From Bolinopsis microptera (Eukaryota; Ctenophora; Tentaculata; Lobata; Bolinopsidae), in assembly GCF_026151205.1 (NCBI RefSeq), contig NC_087075.1:494501-558500 (forward strand): a stretch of 64,000 nucleotides of DNA. The letters run 5' to 3'. Position 1 is the first letter of the stretch. Every line of letters begins with the position of its first letter. Shown here piece after piece: positions 47,260-58,995 of this stretch. The position numbers were made by a program, and so were the translations under genes. The notes below the pieces were generated by a model. It was not told the origin of the DNA, ran no database searches, and saw nothing but the letters and a program-made list of their open reading frames with translations.

Positions 47260-47627
47260 GTGGATATTTGTAGATATTTGTAGATTAATGTAGAATGGAT
47301 AATCCACGAAAAAAGTGGATGTCATTCTACAAATTTATACATTTATGTCCAAAAATTCAGTAGAATTTCTAGGCACATATTTGAGATTACATTTTTTGTA
47401 GATAAATGTAGATATTTGTAGATTATTGTCAATGGATAATTCACGAAAATTCTACAAATTCTACAAATTTATACATTTATCTCCAAAAATTCAGTAGAAT
47501 TTCTGGGCACATATTTGAGATATACATTTTTTGTAGATAAAATTGTAGATATTTGTAGATTATTGTAATGGATAATTCACGAAAAAAGTGGATGACATTA
47601 TCCAAATATCTACAAATATCCACTTGC
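47260..47627. repeat. MITE with TIRs and an internal 135 bp tandem repeat
   Basis: Ends AGTGGATATTTGTAGATATTTG (47260) and CAAATATCTACAAATATCCACTT (47627) are inverted repeats. Inside, a unit of about 135 bp (GTAGATATTTGTAGATTA.TG, TGGATAAT.CACGAAAA, CCAAAAATTCAGTAGAATTTCT, GCACATATTTGAGAT) is repeated 2.7 times. Each unit also holds a small palindrome CCACGAAAAAAGTGG. A C run follows at 47628-47646. Confidence 0.8.
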
Positions 47628-47654
47628 CCCCCCCCCCCCCCCCCCCAAACTACC

Positions 47655-48131
47655 TATGGGGTCGTTCACATATTACGTGATCAGCCGAGGGGGGATTCAA
47701 AATGCTTATGGTTGATTATGAGGGGGTTTGGTCGTTGATTACGTAATCAAAATTTTCTTTTTTAACCCCTAGAATAATAACAATTTGACAATATTTTAAT
47801 TCAAATTCCACTCAATTTCACTCTGATAGTGATAAAATTTAGAAATTTATCGGATACCCGACTATATAGTAAGTAGTTTGAAAGGTGCTTGGCCGGAAAG
47901 GTGCTTGGCCGGATGTTTCGGCTCAACATGATCAGGCCGGTAGCATGAAACGTTAAAAAAATTATTTCCAGGGAAAAAGTCAAAGGGGGGGGGGGGGGGG
48001 GGGGGGTCAGGCCATGATTACGTAATATTGCTGTCAGGAGGGGGGGGGGGGTTGGGTCTTGATTACGGTTGATTACGGAGAGGGGGGTAGAAATTGCTAA
48101 AATATTGATTACGTAATACGTGAACGACCCC
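47655..48131. repeat. MITE family M, copy 4 (composite)
   Basis: GGGGTCGTTCACATATTACGTGATCA at 47657 and TGATTACGTAATACGTGAACGACCCC ending at 48131 are the outer ends. Inside are further half-ends (TTGATTACGTAATCAA at about 47736 and ATGATTACGTAATATTG at about 48012) and two G runs, so two elements appear to be nested or joined. The middle (47760-47980) has no frame. Confidence 0.75.
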
Positions 48132-48733
48132 AATTCAATGTACCGCAAATTTCCGACAGGAATACAAAGGAAATCTTCATCAACTTGCAACATTCTGCCG
48201 GAAAAGGTATAAATCATAAGAAAATTACAATCTTATCTTCAATATCATCAGCATTAAACACGCCTACCTGTTGTTTTGACTAGACAGGTGAATATATGTC
48301 ACGTGTCAAGACAAAAATTTACGAGATTTGCACCTTCTATATTGGGGTCTTAAGTAAACCGTTCAAGATACAAAATCAGAAAAATGTGATGAGTTAAAAG
48401 ACGTTGAGAGATGATGCAAATTTGTTTTAATGTGTCTTGTGACGTTACAGCGATGCCGATACTGCCCCCCCCCCCCCCCCCCCCATTCCCCCCGATACTG
48501 GGGTTCCCCGCTAAACCCTATTGTTTAGTACCTAAAAGTAAACATATCAAATGTAGCGATTCATTTCAAATAACATCAGAATAATTGTCACGACCGCAAT
48601 GTTTTGATCATCTCATTGGTATGGAAGGGAAATGAATATAATGCCATGCGGCTGCATTCTTCTCATGACATACTAGTCAACAACCACTTTTTGTCTTTCT
48701 GACGTCGTCATCAATCAGATGTGACGAAATGAA

Positions 48734-51700
48734 TCAGAACTGCATGGGCTTGTTGTCATATGGAACATACCAGTCCCACCAATCTGAACTTTGAACCCGC
48801 TTTTTCTCCGTTTTGAAATTGTCCTCTCTGAGTTTTATTATAGCTTTCTGTCTTTCTTTTTCTTTTGTGTCCCATAATTTCTGGAGTCTTCTTCTCTTTC
48901 TCCTGCAATATAAACACTAGGTAGGTTACCATGGTAACACAAATCTTAATAACCTTATGTTTATAAGTAGTTTGAAACCCTTTAGAAATAAATAAATACC
49001 AAATATATATATATATAATATATAATTATATATATATTGTTAGTCAGCCACAACTGTCATTAAAACAACGCCTTGACTTCAAATGTCGGTAAAATATACC
49101 TTTACAGTCATCCTCAATAAATGAAATAGATTTGTAGTGTTGTAATTAGTTTAAAAATTAGTATATATATATTATACAAAATGAATAACACAACAAAATT
49201 AACCACAGACTTACCTGATTCGCTGGGTAACCTGCGGTTTTGGCCTGCCGCGGATAACTCTGAGTCTGTGCGTACCTTTCTGTCGGGTTTTATAAGTTTC
49301 TCTGGTAACTACAGGATCTTCAATCAGCACCTCTGGATCCTGGAGGAAGAAATAGTTTTTATGGACACGTTCATTGAAGTTTGAGGATATTGGTAAATAT
49401 TAGTGACCCTATTAAATAGCACGATGAGGTAAAATTTGTCGCACTATGAAACTATATAAACCCTCAATATTGGCTAGGATAATCGTCTCATCCTCTAGCA
49501 AACTTTGTCACATAACGATATCTTTATCAGATGATAAGATATCGTTTAAATTTGGCCGGCAGTGAGTTGTAAACTTTGTCACACTATAAAAACGTGACAG
49601 AGTTAACATGGCCCCTTGCTGCCGTGTTTGACCAAATTTTCGAATTACCAGTTCATAGGATAGTTGCATATGACTATTATCTACATATTTAGCGACTTTT
49701 TTAGTTAAATGGTATCACCAAGTAAATTCCGTCACACATTTAAGAAATTTATATGAGGGATGTTTATGACATCCTGACAAGAAATGCCGAATAGTCTAGC
49801 ATTATTTTGCGAGCTGAATGTGTTAGAAATTGTTAACATATCTCATTGTTATAAGCAAATAAATTATTATACGGCAGTGATATGTTAAAATTGGCGAAAT
49901 TCGAACACCTGAACATGGTAAAAATATGTAAATTTCGTCACAAAAAATATTATAACTTTATTTGCTTTTTGTTGGAAAAATAACTAGTTTATCGACATAT
50001 ATATGGTGATAAAGTAACATTATATTCTAATATGAGGTATGATTCTTCAAAATAGGGGCAACAAATGTAAATTTCGTCACATCAGTCATTGCATATTAGT
50101 TACTTAGTTAGATAGATTTTCTTTCACATCAACAGTCCTTATTATAGTTGGAATGGATTTACACAGGAAATTTAGAAACCCATGCTAATTTTTCATCACA
50201 TTGAAATTACACTGTTAGGAAAAGTGAATTTCGTCACATTTCGGTAACTTAGTAAAATTAAACTCAGCATTGTTAAACTTGAGTTCTGATTTGCTGAACA
50301 ATAACCAACCAATAATTCCTGGAAGAATATTGAATTCTAATCGAGGTATGGTTCTTCAAAATAGGGTCAAGAAATATAAATTTCGTCACATACGTTATTA
50401 ATTAGCTATTTATTTTGTGGTGAATCGACAATTCACCACACTTTTTATAATTATTAAACGATCACCAAACATTTCTTTTGATTACGGAGGGGAGGGGGGG
50501 GGGGGGCGGAGGGGGTAACAATTTCCAAAAGTGATTACGTAATTTGTGAACGACCGCTTAATGCTTTTAAAGTGATGACTCAGAACAGTTCTACGATTAA
50601 CAATGATAAATATAGACTTTCGCAAACCTGATAGCTCTAACCTAAATTATAATTAATCCGTTGCCATAACAACAGAATAAGAATTGCTACCTCTTCACAA
50701 ACCTGTTCCGGTGCTGATATATTTCCCCAAGACGCTACCCCGTTCGGTGTTATTATACTAGGTGTAATCAGGCTTATAGAAGTCTGCATACGTAACAAAT
50801 TTGATACTTCTGAAAAAGTGATTCGTGAAATCGAAAGCACATGACGTTACATGTTGGCAAGTCGCCAGCGTTGAGAGTAGAATAGAGTCGCTATTTCAGA
50901 GTCAAACGATCTATCGAGTGAGACAAAATAATATCATAAATAATATTAGTGTAACCCGTGCCTACAGCCGGGATTTCACTATCGAAGTTGAAATGCAAAA
51001 GTATAAACCCGCCCATAATATTCGAAAACACGCATTGCTTTGTCGAGTGAATGTATGAACTCTCTCTATAATAGTCCAAACAGACTGCAATGAGCCCCCC
51101 CCCCCCCCCCAATAACAGTAAATCTTGCGGCTGATACACTGCCAAATAACCTAATTATGATTCATGTACCAACGCTGCATATGGCAGAGAGAGCGAGGAG
51201 GGAGAAAAAGTGAGCCATTCAGTGGCGTAACGACCGCCCCTGCTAACCCTGCTAGCAGGGGGGCGGCACCTTAGGGGGGCGGCATTTTTCCGCCCCATTA
51301 CACAATTTTGCCGCCCCCTGTAGCCGGTGATGACCCGTGACTCTTCATACCGAAGTAAAAAAAAGTAAAGAAATTAGTTGAACGTGTCTACTACTCCAAA
51401 ATTCTACACGAATTTATAGCGCAACTTAACCACGCGCTGAGAGTTGCGCAAAAAGTGATAACGATACCACACTTTCATTGTTTTAACTTTAGCGCGGAGG
51501 CCAGTTTCTAATGATGCGCGTTGTGACTAAAGTTTATACGACGGTAATTGTGTGAACTCTAACCTTCGAGGTTTGCAGTTTGCGACTTTTCAATAATTTT
51601 AAATCCGGCTCCTGAGCTCTGGCCATGTTAGTTATCGTAGTAGAACAAATAGAAACATACTTATAAATTATGTTAAGTAAAATAAACATCATGATCACAG

Positions 51701-54700
51701 ATCAAGTCAACCCAATTACAACAATTTACAAAATACAAAAAATAAATAAATGTTCAGTGGAAACGCTTGATGCGCCCTGCTTTTGCACTGGCAAATTTTT
51801 GTACCAGCTTCGAGCGATCAAGTTTGTCAACCTCACTGTTCTCAATTGAGATGAGAGCTAAATCCTTAAGTCTAGATTGTGACATAGTCGACCTTAGATA
51901 GGTTTTTATCAACTTTAACTTCGAGAAGGACCGTTCCGCCGATGCAACAGTGACTGGTATAGCTATGAAAAGCATCAAGGCTGCTACCAACTGCGGACAC
52001 AACAGCGGAAGGTCTCTCTCGAAGATAAAGTTGACCAACTGGAGAGGACTTGTCACATCTTCGGTCCTTAGCTCACTCCCGTAATCTTCCTTCAGGTCAA
52101 TTAACTCGTCTGCCAATGATGGCTGCAAGTCCTTGTGGTAGATCTTTACCAACTCATTCGCAGCAGTTCGGAGGTCCGTGCAACTCTTCGTCAGTATGTG
52201 TTTGGGCTGCAAACACGCGAACTTGCTCACTATCGAGTTGTGTCCCTCAAATCGAAGAAGGATTTGTTCCCGACATGTCTTCAGTGTGGGAAGAAATATC
52301 TGTACCTTAAACAAATCCTTCTTCGATGGTTCTGGTAAGTTCTGGCCACGAAGTTGACCAGAATATCTGTAGAGGTTCCGGGCCATGGTGAGCTGGAATG
52401 ACTGCTCGGCCCCAGCATAGATGGCTTGCTGCTGAGCTTCTACTATGAGAGTATCCCAATTTCCCTCTAGATTTCGGAGAAATCTTGTAAAGCTGCTGAG
52501 AGCAGCTGGCACAACTCCAATGTCCAGGTTTTTAGCCTGAAGCATGTTAGTAATAGTCTGTGCCTTGGAGAGCAGCTTCTCGCAAAACACCAGAGTAATG
52601 GTGAACTCGAAAGTTCTAACTCGACTCAAAAGTCCCGCAGATGTTCGGCAGTTGGTGAGTGATAGCTTCGTCAGAAGTCTGATGATATCTGGCTGCCGAT
52701 TCTTGATGGCCCGAACGCTTTCATGACGAGACGACCACCTCGTTGGGCAAAGTTTTTTTAGGTCTAAGCCCGGAGAGTTCATCTTCAGCTCCTCCCAGCG
52801 TAATGAGCTCGATCCAACAAACGTAAAAACCTGGCCCAGACAGTCGAAGAAATCACTGGTGTGGTTGGTAGCAGCCACAACATCTTTTATCACCAAACAC
52901 AGATTGTGGGTCGAACAGTGCACGAAGGGAACAGGGTTCGTGGTTCTGTTCTTCAGTATCGTCTGTACTCCCCCATAAACTCCCGACATAACACTGGCTC
53001 CGTCAAATCCCTGTCCTCTAAGTTTGTCCAGCGTGATTCCCAGCTTCTGGAGTTCTTCAATAGCGAGATTAGCAATAGCCTCTGCTTTTCCAGATGACAT
53101 TGCGATGAATCCGAGGAAGGTCTCATGCACCTGTACTTGAGAGTCTCGAACGGAAACCCAGCGCACCACCAAACTTAATTGGTCTACCTGTGAGGGAAAT
53201 ATGTCAATAAAATAGCTTCTAGATTCTAATACACATCCGATGGAAGAAATAAATGTACAACATAGTGAAAAGGGAAGGTGCAACGGTATTTTTCTTTACC
53301 ATTGTCCACTGTACAGACATAATCATATTACATAAACAAATTTGAAATCAAAATGTATTTGACCAAAAGATGGAACGAACCTTTCCCAGATCAACTGTCG
53401 AATCAAGGATAATCGAAAAGTAGGGGCTCTTTAGGATATCCGATACCAAGGAGATCCGCATTTCCTCGGCGATAAGGGAGATCAGCTCGTTTTGGATCGC
53501 AGGGCTCAGATATTTAGTCTTCCCCTTGGGCGTGGCGATCACTTGCTTCAGGAGACCGTCAAACTGGGCAAGCAGTTTGACCAACTCTAGGAAGTTGGCT
53601 GTTGGATCCCTCACAAACTCCATCCCCCACAACCTCTCTGTGTCCACGTAATCCAATGTTCATAGAGGCAGCAGCTATTATGATGGCAATAACCCGCTCG
53701 ACGACCAGAGTCCACTTTTTTTCGTTCTCCTCGATGATCTTCAGCTCTTGAAGATCGACTGGGCTTTTGATGAAGTGCAGTCGATTTTTATGCGCCTCTG
53801 CGTGGCTCTCGGACGTCTCATGTGTCTTCATCTTCTTGGAGATGCCATACTTCTTACTGGGAAGAATCTTGTCTGCCCACGGTGATTTGGCTTTATCCCC
53901 GAACAGCCAGCATGTCTCGCAGTAGGCATATTTGCCTAGTGGTGAATAGCAGAGCCATTTTCTTCGCAGTTCGAGTCCATTCTGTTGCTTACTAACATAG
54001 TAGTTCGACAACGTTGAGGGTTGACAAGGTCCGTGTTGCAGTATCGCCCGCTTGTCAGCGATGCTGAGACATTGTCTGTCTTTGAACAGCTCCTTGTCGC
54101 TCGGCCAGTTCACCTCCAGTGATAGAGCAGCTGCAGCTTCCACTACAGCATCGACTTCGTTGCTTCCTTCACCTGGCGCAGATTTCATGATCAACTGTAA
54201 AAAGCAAGCCAAAAATGAAGATGTTTCTGTGAAAAGAAATTTAAGGATGTGGCAGTCAATCTATGATGTAGGTAATATCTAAGATCACACCATTCACGAC
54301 GAGATAATAGACTGATTATCGTATCATACTCCGTATTACTATTTGTTAGTAATTAGTTATGAGTTATGATAACAAGTCAATTATATGTACTATCTTGCAC
54401 TAACAGGAGTTTTAGAGAATCATGTCACTATTTCAGTAAATTAGTAAAGACCTATTATTTTGGGGTTCCTCCAGTAATTTTCTTACCTGTTTCGTCGTCC
54501 GATTCAAATAGGAGAGAGTCCAACTCTTCATCTGGTTCCTCGACTGGATCGGGACGGCTCTCCTCCCGCCAATACACGTCTTGTGCTGCTACTCGGGCTT
54601 CTGCGGCAGTAGGGAACGCTGGTCCTGCAGTTGCAGTGAAGCTTGTTATCTTGGGATAGGACTTCATAAACTCCTCCTTCTTCTTCTTCTTGTTTCTGTA

Positions 54701-55392
54701 CGCTGCCCCAGATTCTTTAGTACGCTTCATGTTAACTGTTGTGAAAAAATAATCAATCAAGAGGTTGGTCGTCGTCAATTACAAATTGCAATGCGATTGA
54801 TTGTCGAATTAGATATATTGTATACATGATGATGAGTAGTGAGCAGCCTGCAGCTTATTATCATGTTAATAATAATAATAATAACAAATTATTATATAAC
54901 CAAGAATGGTACTAGCTACTAATGTCAGAGCGGCTCTCCTAACAAAGAGAAAACTATAATAATTTATAATAATAGTATTGCTAATTTTCAAACCTAAAAA
55001 AAGTGGCTCTCGGGCGGTAGGACAATGGACATATCACATGAGTGATGAGTGACGGAATGTTGGCTATCGCGGAAAATCACAGACTATAACAAAAATGTAC
55101 GCATATGACACATGTAGATTAAATTGGTGGACAACAGTCATGCAACATGCTTTAAAAATCTATGTCAAGTGATGAGTCAACTACATTAAAGCTAATTTTA
55201 ACACATGCTTCAGTAGGGGTACGAGGGTAGGATATTGCACATCAGTACAGGAATAAACGTTATTACTAATATTAATTAACTTACGAAGTTCACGTTGGAA
55301 GACGAAAGTCGGGTGGCCCAAGTGGGTACGTGACCAAGAATACAGTAGCGCTTGCAGTCCTTCCAGTTTCCCATTTGACCGGACGGCGGACT
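48734..55392 (-). CDS. Unidentified host gene, four 3' exons, hAT transposon in an intron
   Basis: Minus-strand exons 55392-55285, 50809-50703, 49339-49215 and 48902-48734 have consistent phases (2/1, 2/0, 0/2, 1/stop) and good sites (acceptors ATATTTTCAG, CTTTTTCAG, CTTCCTCCAG, TTATATTGCAG; donors GTAAGT, GTTTGT, GTAAGT). The frame is open across all joins. Pieces: RSNGKLEGLQALLYSW, TPNGVASWGNISAPEQ, DPVVTRETYKTRQK, LRVIRGRPKPQVTQR, then a basic helical end with REDNFKTEKKRVQ, DWWDWYVPYDNKPMQF and a TGA at 48736-48734. A Trp/Tyr-rich tip after a basic helix is distinctive, but I cannot name the family. The first intron (4.5 kb) contains a hAT transposon in the same orientation and a MITE-rich second part. 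The 5' exons lie beyond 55392 and were not found. Confidence 0.65.
48998..49040. repeat. AT dinucleotide microsatellite
   Basis: Interrupted TA repeat inside the last intron of the minus-strand host gene; a similar short one is at 49161-49175. Confidence 0.8.
49430..50450 (+). repeat. R2 repeat array with recurring AATTTCGTCACA motif
   Basis: The motif AAATTTCGTCACA or close variants (TTTGTC, TTCCGTC) occurs about nine times between 49432 and 50393. Two long units, starting ATTCTAATATGAGGTATG at 50024 and ATTCTAATCGAGGTATG at 50334, are 310 bp apart. The array is homologous to the inverted single unit at 18180-18785. It occupies the intron between exons 50703-50809 and 49215-49339. No coding frame. 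Confidence 0.75.
50479..50556. repeat. MITE family M, copy 5 (half element)
   Basis: Right end GTGATTACGTAATTTGTGAACGACC with the adjoining G-rich stretch (TTGATTACGGAGGGGAGG). The left terminal repeat is missing. Confidence 0.75.
51220..54800 (-). mobile_element. hAT transposon (ZMYM1/TTF-domain type)
   Basis: The left terminus CAGTGGCGTAACGACC (51220) is a typical start of this hAT group, followed by GC-rich subterminal palindromes (GGGGGGCGGCA and TGCCGCCCC, 51262-51318). The transposase runs on the minus strand (51754-54730). The matching right terminus was not found near 54800 or up to 55285, and no 8 bp target duplication of the left flank (GAGCCATT) was seen. The right end is therefore truncated, diverged or misplaced; 54800 is only the last point supported by coding similarity. 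It sits in an intron of the minus-strand host gene. Confidence 0.75.
51754..54730 (-). CDS. hAT transposase, three exons, one frameshift
   Basis: Cut-and-paste transposase. Exon 1 (54730-54487) opens MKRTKESGAAYRNKKKKK and ends at GTAAGA. Exon 2 (54194-53381) carries the TTF-type zinc finger (LCYSPLGKYAYCETCWLFG, then the H of KTHETSESH) and the start of the RNase H fold with the first catalytic Asp region (SIILDSTVD). Exon 3 (53187-51754) carries GQGFDGASVMSG (second Asp), the insertion domain and the C-terminal hAT dimerisation block (ASAERSFSKLKLIKTYLRS), ending KRFH-stop. The exon 2/3 join is in phase. The frame slips by one at about 53630 (after LRGHRE), and exon 1 does not join exon 2 in phase, so a small exon is missed or there is a second indel. 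Otherwise full length. Confidence 0.8.
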
Positions 55393-56310
55393 CTGAAAAT
55401 ATCCATGCGACAGTAAGATTCTATGCAAAATGCAAATCAGCCCTCAGGGATTAAATCCTAAGGGCTAAGACCTAACTTATCAACAAACGTCATACAAAAA
55501 CATCATTAATACTGTGACTCGTGAACCGGCCAGCGCAAAGCTGAAAGGCGAAAGCACCGCTGACCTTAGGCAATTCCGATCAATGATCAATGATCAATCA
55601 ACAAAATTGAACGTCGACGGTCGAGTTCACAATATTGCAACTCATTACTAAAAACTAGTCATAGCAGTTAGTCGTGGCAATCTGCACACTGCAGGCAGCA
55701 GGTTAACAATGGAGTCAATTGAATTGATTATTGATCTATAAGATTAACAACCGTTTACACTTTACTATACCGTTAATAATACGAGATCTAAATGAGCTGT
55801 TGAAATACTTAATATAGAATTGATCAACAATTTACTTAAATTAAAACTTAAGATTCAAGATTAAGATTGATAACTTTTAAGTGATAGCAGATAACGATAA
55901 ATGATAACTGTTTACTGTCAACTGATAGCTCATAGGCATGGAACTTATCAGATAACGGCTTAGTTTCTGCACTCAGCAGTCAGCAGTGAGCAGTCAGAAC
56001 TCAGATTTCAGAAGTCACAAGTGACAACAAGTCTACAGTTTACACAATTACAATCAACAATCAATTATCAACAATCAACAATCAACAATGTACACGTATG
56101 ACGTAGACGCCACTCGCCAGAGCCCAGACGGTAGACGCAAGACGTAGTAAAGTACATTCTAGGGCACACGCCATACGGTAAAACCAAGATAACAAACGAT
56201 TAGCATTCTGATAACTACACGTGCGTCGTGTATCGGTGTCTCGCATTGATATCATCGACCGACATGCAATTTCCCACAGTGGAAAATGTTGGGATTTTAA
56301 TTTCGCAGAA
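55393..56310. other. No gene; short degenerate simple repeats
   Basis: Many small repeats (ATCAATGATCAATGATCAATCAAC at 55578, CAGTCAGCAGTGAGCAGTCAG at 55977, AACAATCAACAATCAA at about 56070). No exon with matching phase for the minus-strand gene was found here. Confidence 0.45.
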
Positions 56311-56319
56311 AACGATTAA

Positions 56320-56470
56320 AAAATAATCGTACGATAATCGACGATAATCGTCGCGCGCGCGTTAAACGCACAATAATCGTCTAATCTGACGATAATCGTC
56401 ATATTTGGCGAATAACGCTATTTCGCGACGTTTATTAGGCGATAATGAGCGATATCACGATAATCACACA
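56320..56470. repeat. Cluster of CGATAATCGT-type units
   Basis: CGATAATCG or ATAATCGTC recurs at about 56325, 56333, 56343, 56372, 56388, 56439 and 56458, often with GCGCGC between. The unit is nearly self-complementary (CGAT...ATCG), so the stretch can fold in many registers. Nature unknown. Confidence 0.6.
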
Positions 56471-56849
56471 ATAAATCATGGAAATAAAATGTATTTGTTA
56501 TTTCATGTAACGAAGGAAGTATTTCGGTTATGCTTCAATATGGAAATCAGAAATCGGATTCATATTTACAGTCTACTGGTAATGTTCCGCAAGCTTCGTA
56601 ATCGTAGTGAACGCAAAACGAATAAAATTGAAAATGTCATGTTTCACAATGAAATTTGATACTTTAATTTATTGTTATTGATAAGATTAGTTACATATAT
56701 GATATAAGACAGCGGTAGTAAATATTAAATATTTATCATCTATCTAAGTTTGGCACGCAGCGCGCGGGCCGGTATCTTTTGTATAATGTATAATATGTAG
56801 TTTCCTAGTGTAATGTTTAACCCGAGAAGTAATTGCCACAGTTTAAAAC

Positions 56850-57570
56850 TTTAAACCACATTTAAACTTCTGTTCAATTGTATGGGGGTTTGCAGCAAAA
56901 AATCACATTGAATCACTCTTCTCACGACAAAAACAGGGTATCAGGGCAGTAATGCCAGGTCACATTAATTACTTTTACAAAGACGGTCGACTGCCAGAAC
57001 ACACAAAACAATTTTTCAATAACAATGGTATACTCACGGTGCACAGTGTTGTTGTAAAAAACACACTAATTCTCATGCACCGAATCAAACATTTCCGCAG
57101 CTCAGTCCCTCAACAAATCTGTATGACTATCCCAGAAAATGCACCCACTGCAAACTCAGATCACGTGACTGCAGCATCCTGGTTAGCCGAGTACAACACC
57201 ACACATTTCAGATCTTCGATGTTCTTCAAAGGACCTTTACTCTCAATTTATGCTGTAAATGCAAATGTGAGCACCCTACCCACACTTTTTTCCATAAACC
57301 TTTTTAAATCGGCTACAAAACGCATGCTCTTGAACCTGCAGAGTGAAAATGACGATGACACGTGGCCCAGTTTCTTATTACATAATATTCCAGGTCTAAG
57401 AAGGTCACAACGTGTCTGAAAGTTACTGGACACAACGGTCATTATATCAGTTTAGTGAATTAGTTAATTAGTTAATTAGTAAATCAGTTATTAGTCATAT
57501 GGTTATTATTAAGTACTATATATTATATGATATTACAAAAATAAACTATGAATATATATTTGCACACAAA
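56850..57570 (+). mobile_element. 5'-truncated LINE of a fourth family, ORF2 end plus 3' UTR
   Basis: An open frame (about 56855-57419, clear from 56905) reads VWGFAAKNHIESLFSRQK, MPGHINYFYKDGRLPEHTK, LTVHSVVVKNTLILMHRIK and ends WPSFLLHNIPGLRRSQRV-stop. The order W(G)..A...I..L...QK..R.......LP.H...F......LTV......N.L..M.KI...........IPGLRK is the post-RT C-terminus of CR1/jockey-like ORF2 proteins in marine invertebrates. The frame has no break over 185 codons, so the insertion is recent. A 3' UTR with AATAAA (57540-57545) and an A-rich stretch follow. Confidence 0.65.
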
Positions 57571-58995
57571 AAAAACCAGAACAAACTGATCACAGACTAG
57601 CGGCAACTAATATTAATGGATAAGCCACACATCCTAAATTCCAGGTCCATATTTACACTGCCACATTCCCCACTATCACTATTTTCCTATCAGCACAAAC
57701 CGTAATTAATTGATTTCAACAATCACAAACACTACATATCCAAACTAATGACATGGCATAGCAATATCTACGATATCCTAAATCAGTCCCTAACAAACTT
57801 AGCGCGAGTCTGAAAGGCTGTTGGAAGCACAGAGTGCTCCATATTTTGTTTTATCAATAAACCTTTTTTTTTCATTTTCATTTTCTTTTTTTTATAAATT
57901 TATTAACTGCGTGCAAATTTGTGTTTCAGATTTGATCTATTTATGATATATATTTATGATTATGTAATAAAGTTATTAATATTATATTCGTAAACATTGG
58001 CTGGCTTACAAACCAGTCCCCAAACAGTGAAAAATTAGATTTTATAAAATTATATTATTTATTTTAACTATTGTGTTTAGTGAACAAATTTTAGCGATCA
58101 TTGAAAACATTTGTCAAATTGAATTTAAATTAATGTCTAAGCGGCGCGCCAGCGCGTTATTCTGAGCCGCGCACCAAAACAGATTTTAATGGACTTAGAA
58201 TTCATAATACGAATCGAGCGCCTGTAATGTCGTTCGAGACAGATACGCTCTCCTTGGTAACGAGCCAAGTCTATTGTTTACATTTTGTACGTGATAAATC
58301 TGATCGGGCCTTGTGATAGGAATTTAGTAGTCGGCAGTCAGAACTTTAATGACGATTATTTAGATACATGAAATTGTGTAATTTGCAATCATAACTGTTT
58401 TGACTTTTGAACCACGCAACTAAATTACTCTTGGTAATCAGTAAAAGTAATAACACATTCACAATAGAACTCAAATGGATAATTCGAGACTGGTAATGTT
58501 CGCCGGGCTTACTGAGACGAATCAGCTGAAGCCCCTGGGCTCAAATGAGCTCAGGGGGAAATGCTGGCAGTGAGTTATCTTACCTCAATTATGAATATTC
58601 AAACATAGCATCAAAAAATTTCATTTTGAACAACACTTTAATAAAAAGATTTTATCCGTTGAGAAACTAATAATCACCAATTCAATCCGATTTTATTGAA
58701 TCATAATTTCAGACACTTTCGAGCACGGTACCCCGGGCTGAAGGAGACATCCTATGGTGAGTTACATGAGTGCAATGGTGTCTCTGTCGCACAAAGCGGC
58801 GGCTCATGACAAGAACGAGACCAAAAGCGGCGATATTCTGGCACGGAGAACACCAGTGGCCTACTGCGATGGCCAAGAATTGCTGACAAAAACACTTGTA
58901 ACGTTGAAGAATACAGGTGGTTAAGTTTTCTCTATTTCTGTTCGTCATAGTATTAACATTAGGATAGAGGCTGTCTTGTTTATTATTATTATCAA
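57571..58995. other. No gene seen
   Basis: AT-rich intergenic sequence upstream of LINE D. No coding frame, splice chain or shared repeat recognised. ATTATTATTATC just before the LINE junction (58981-58992) could be a simple-sequence target. Confidence 0.45.

Noticed and set aside
50891-51145. 84-codon minus-strand frame with a glycine run
   Set aside because: The glycines come from a C run at 51096-51112; it is intronic DNA of the minus-strand host gene.
55977-56092. Short CAGTCAG and CAACAAT repeats as a satellite
   Set aside because: Irregular, short and low complexity; ordinary simple sequence.
55100-56200. Right terminus of the hAT element (for example CGCCACTCG at about 56108)
   Set aside because: Matches the left end for only a few bases and lies beyond a host exon; accepting it would put the exon inside the transposon.
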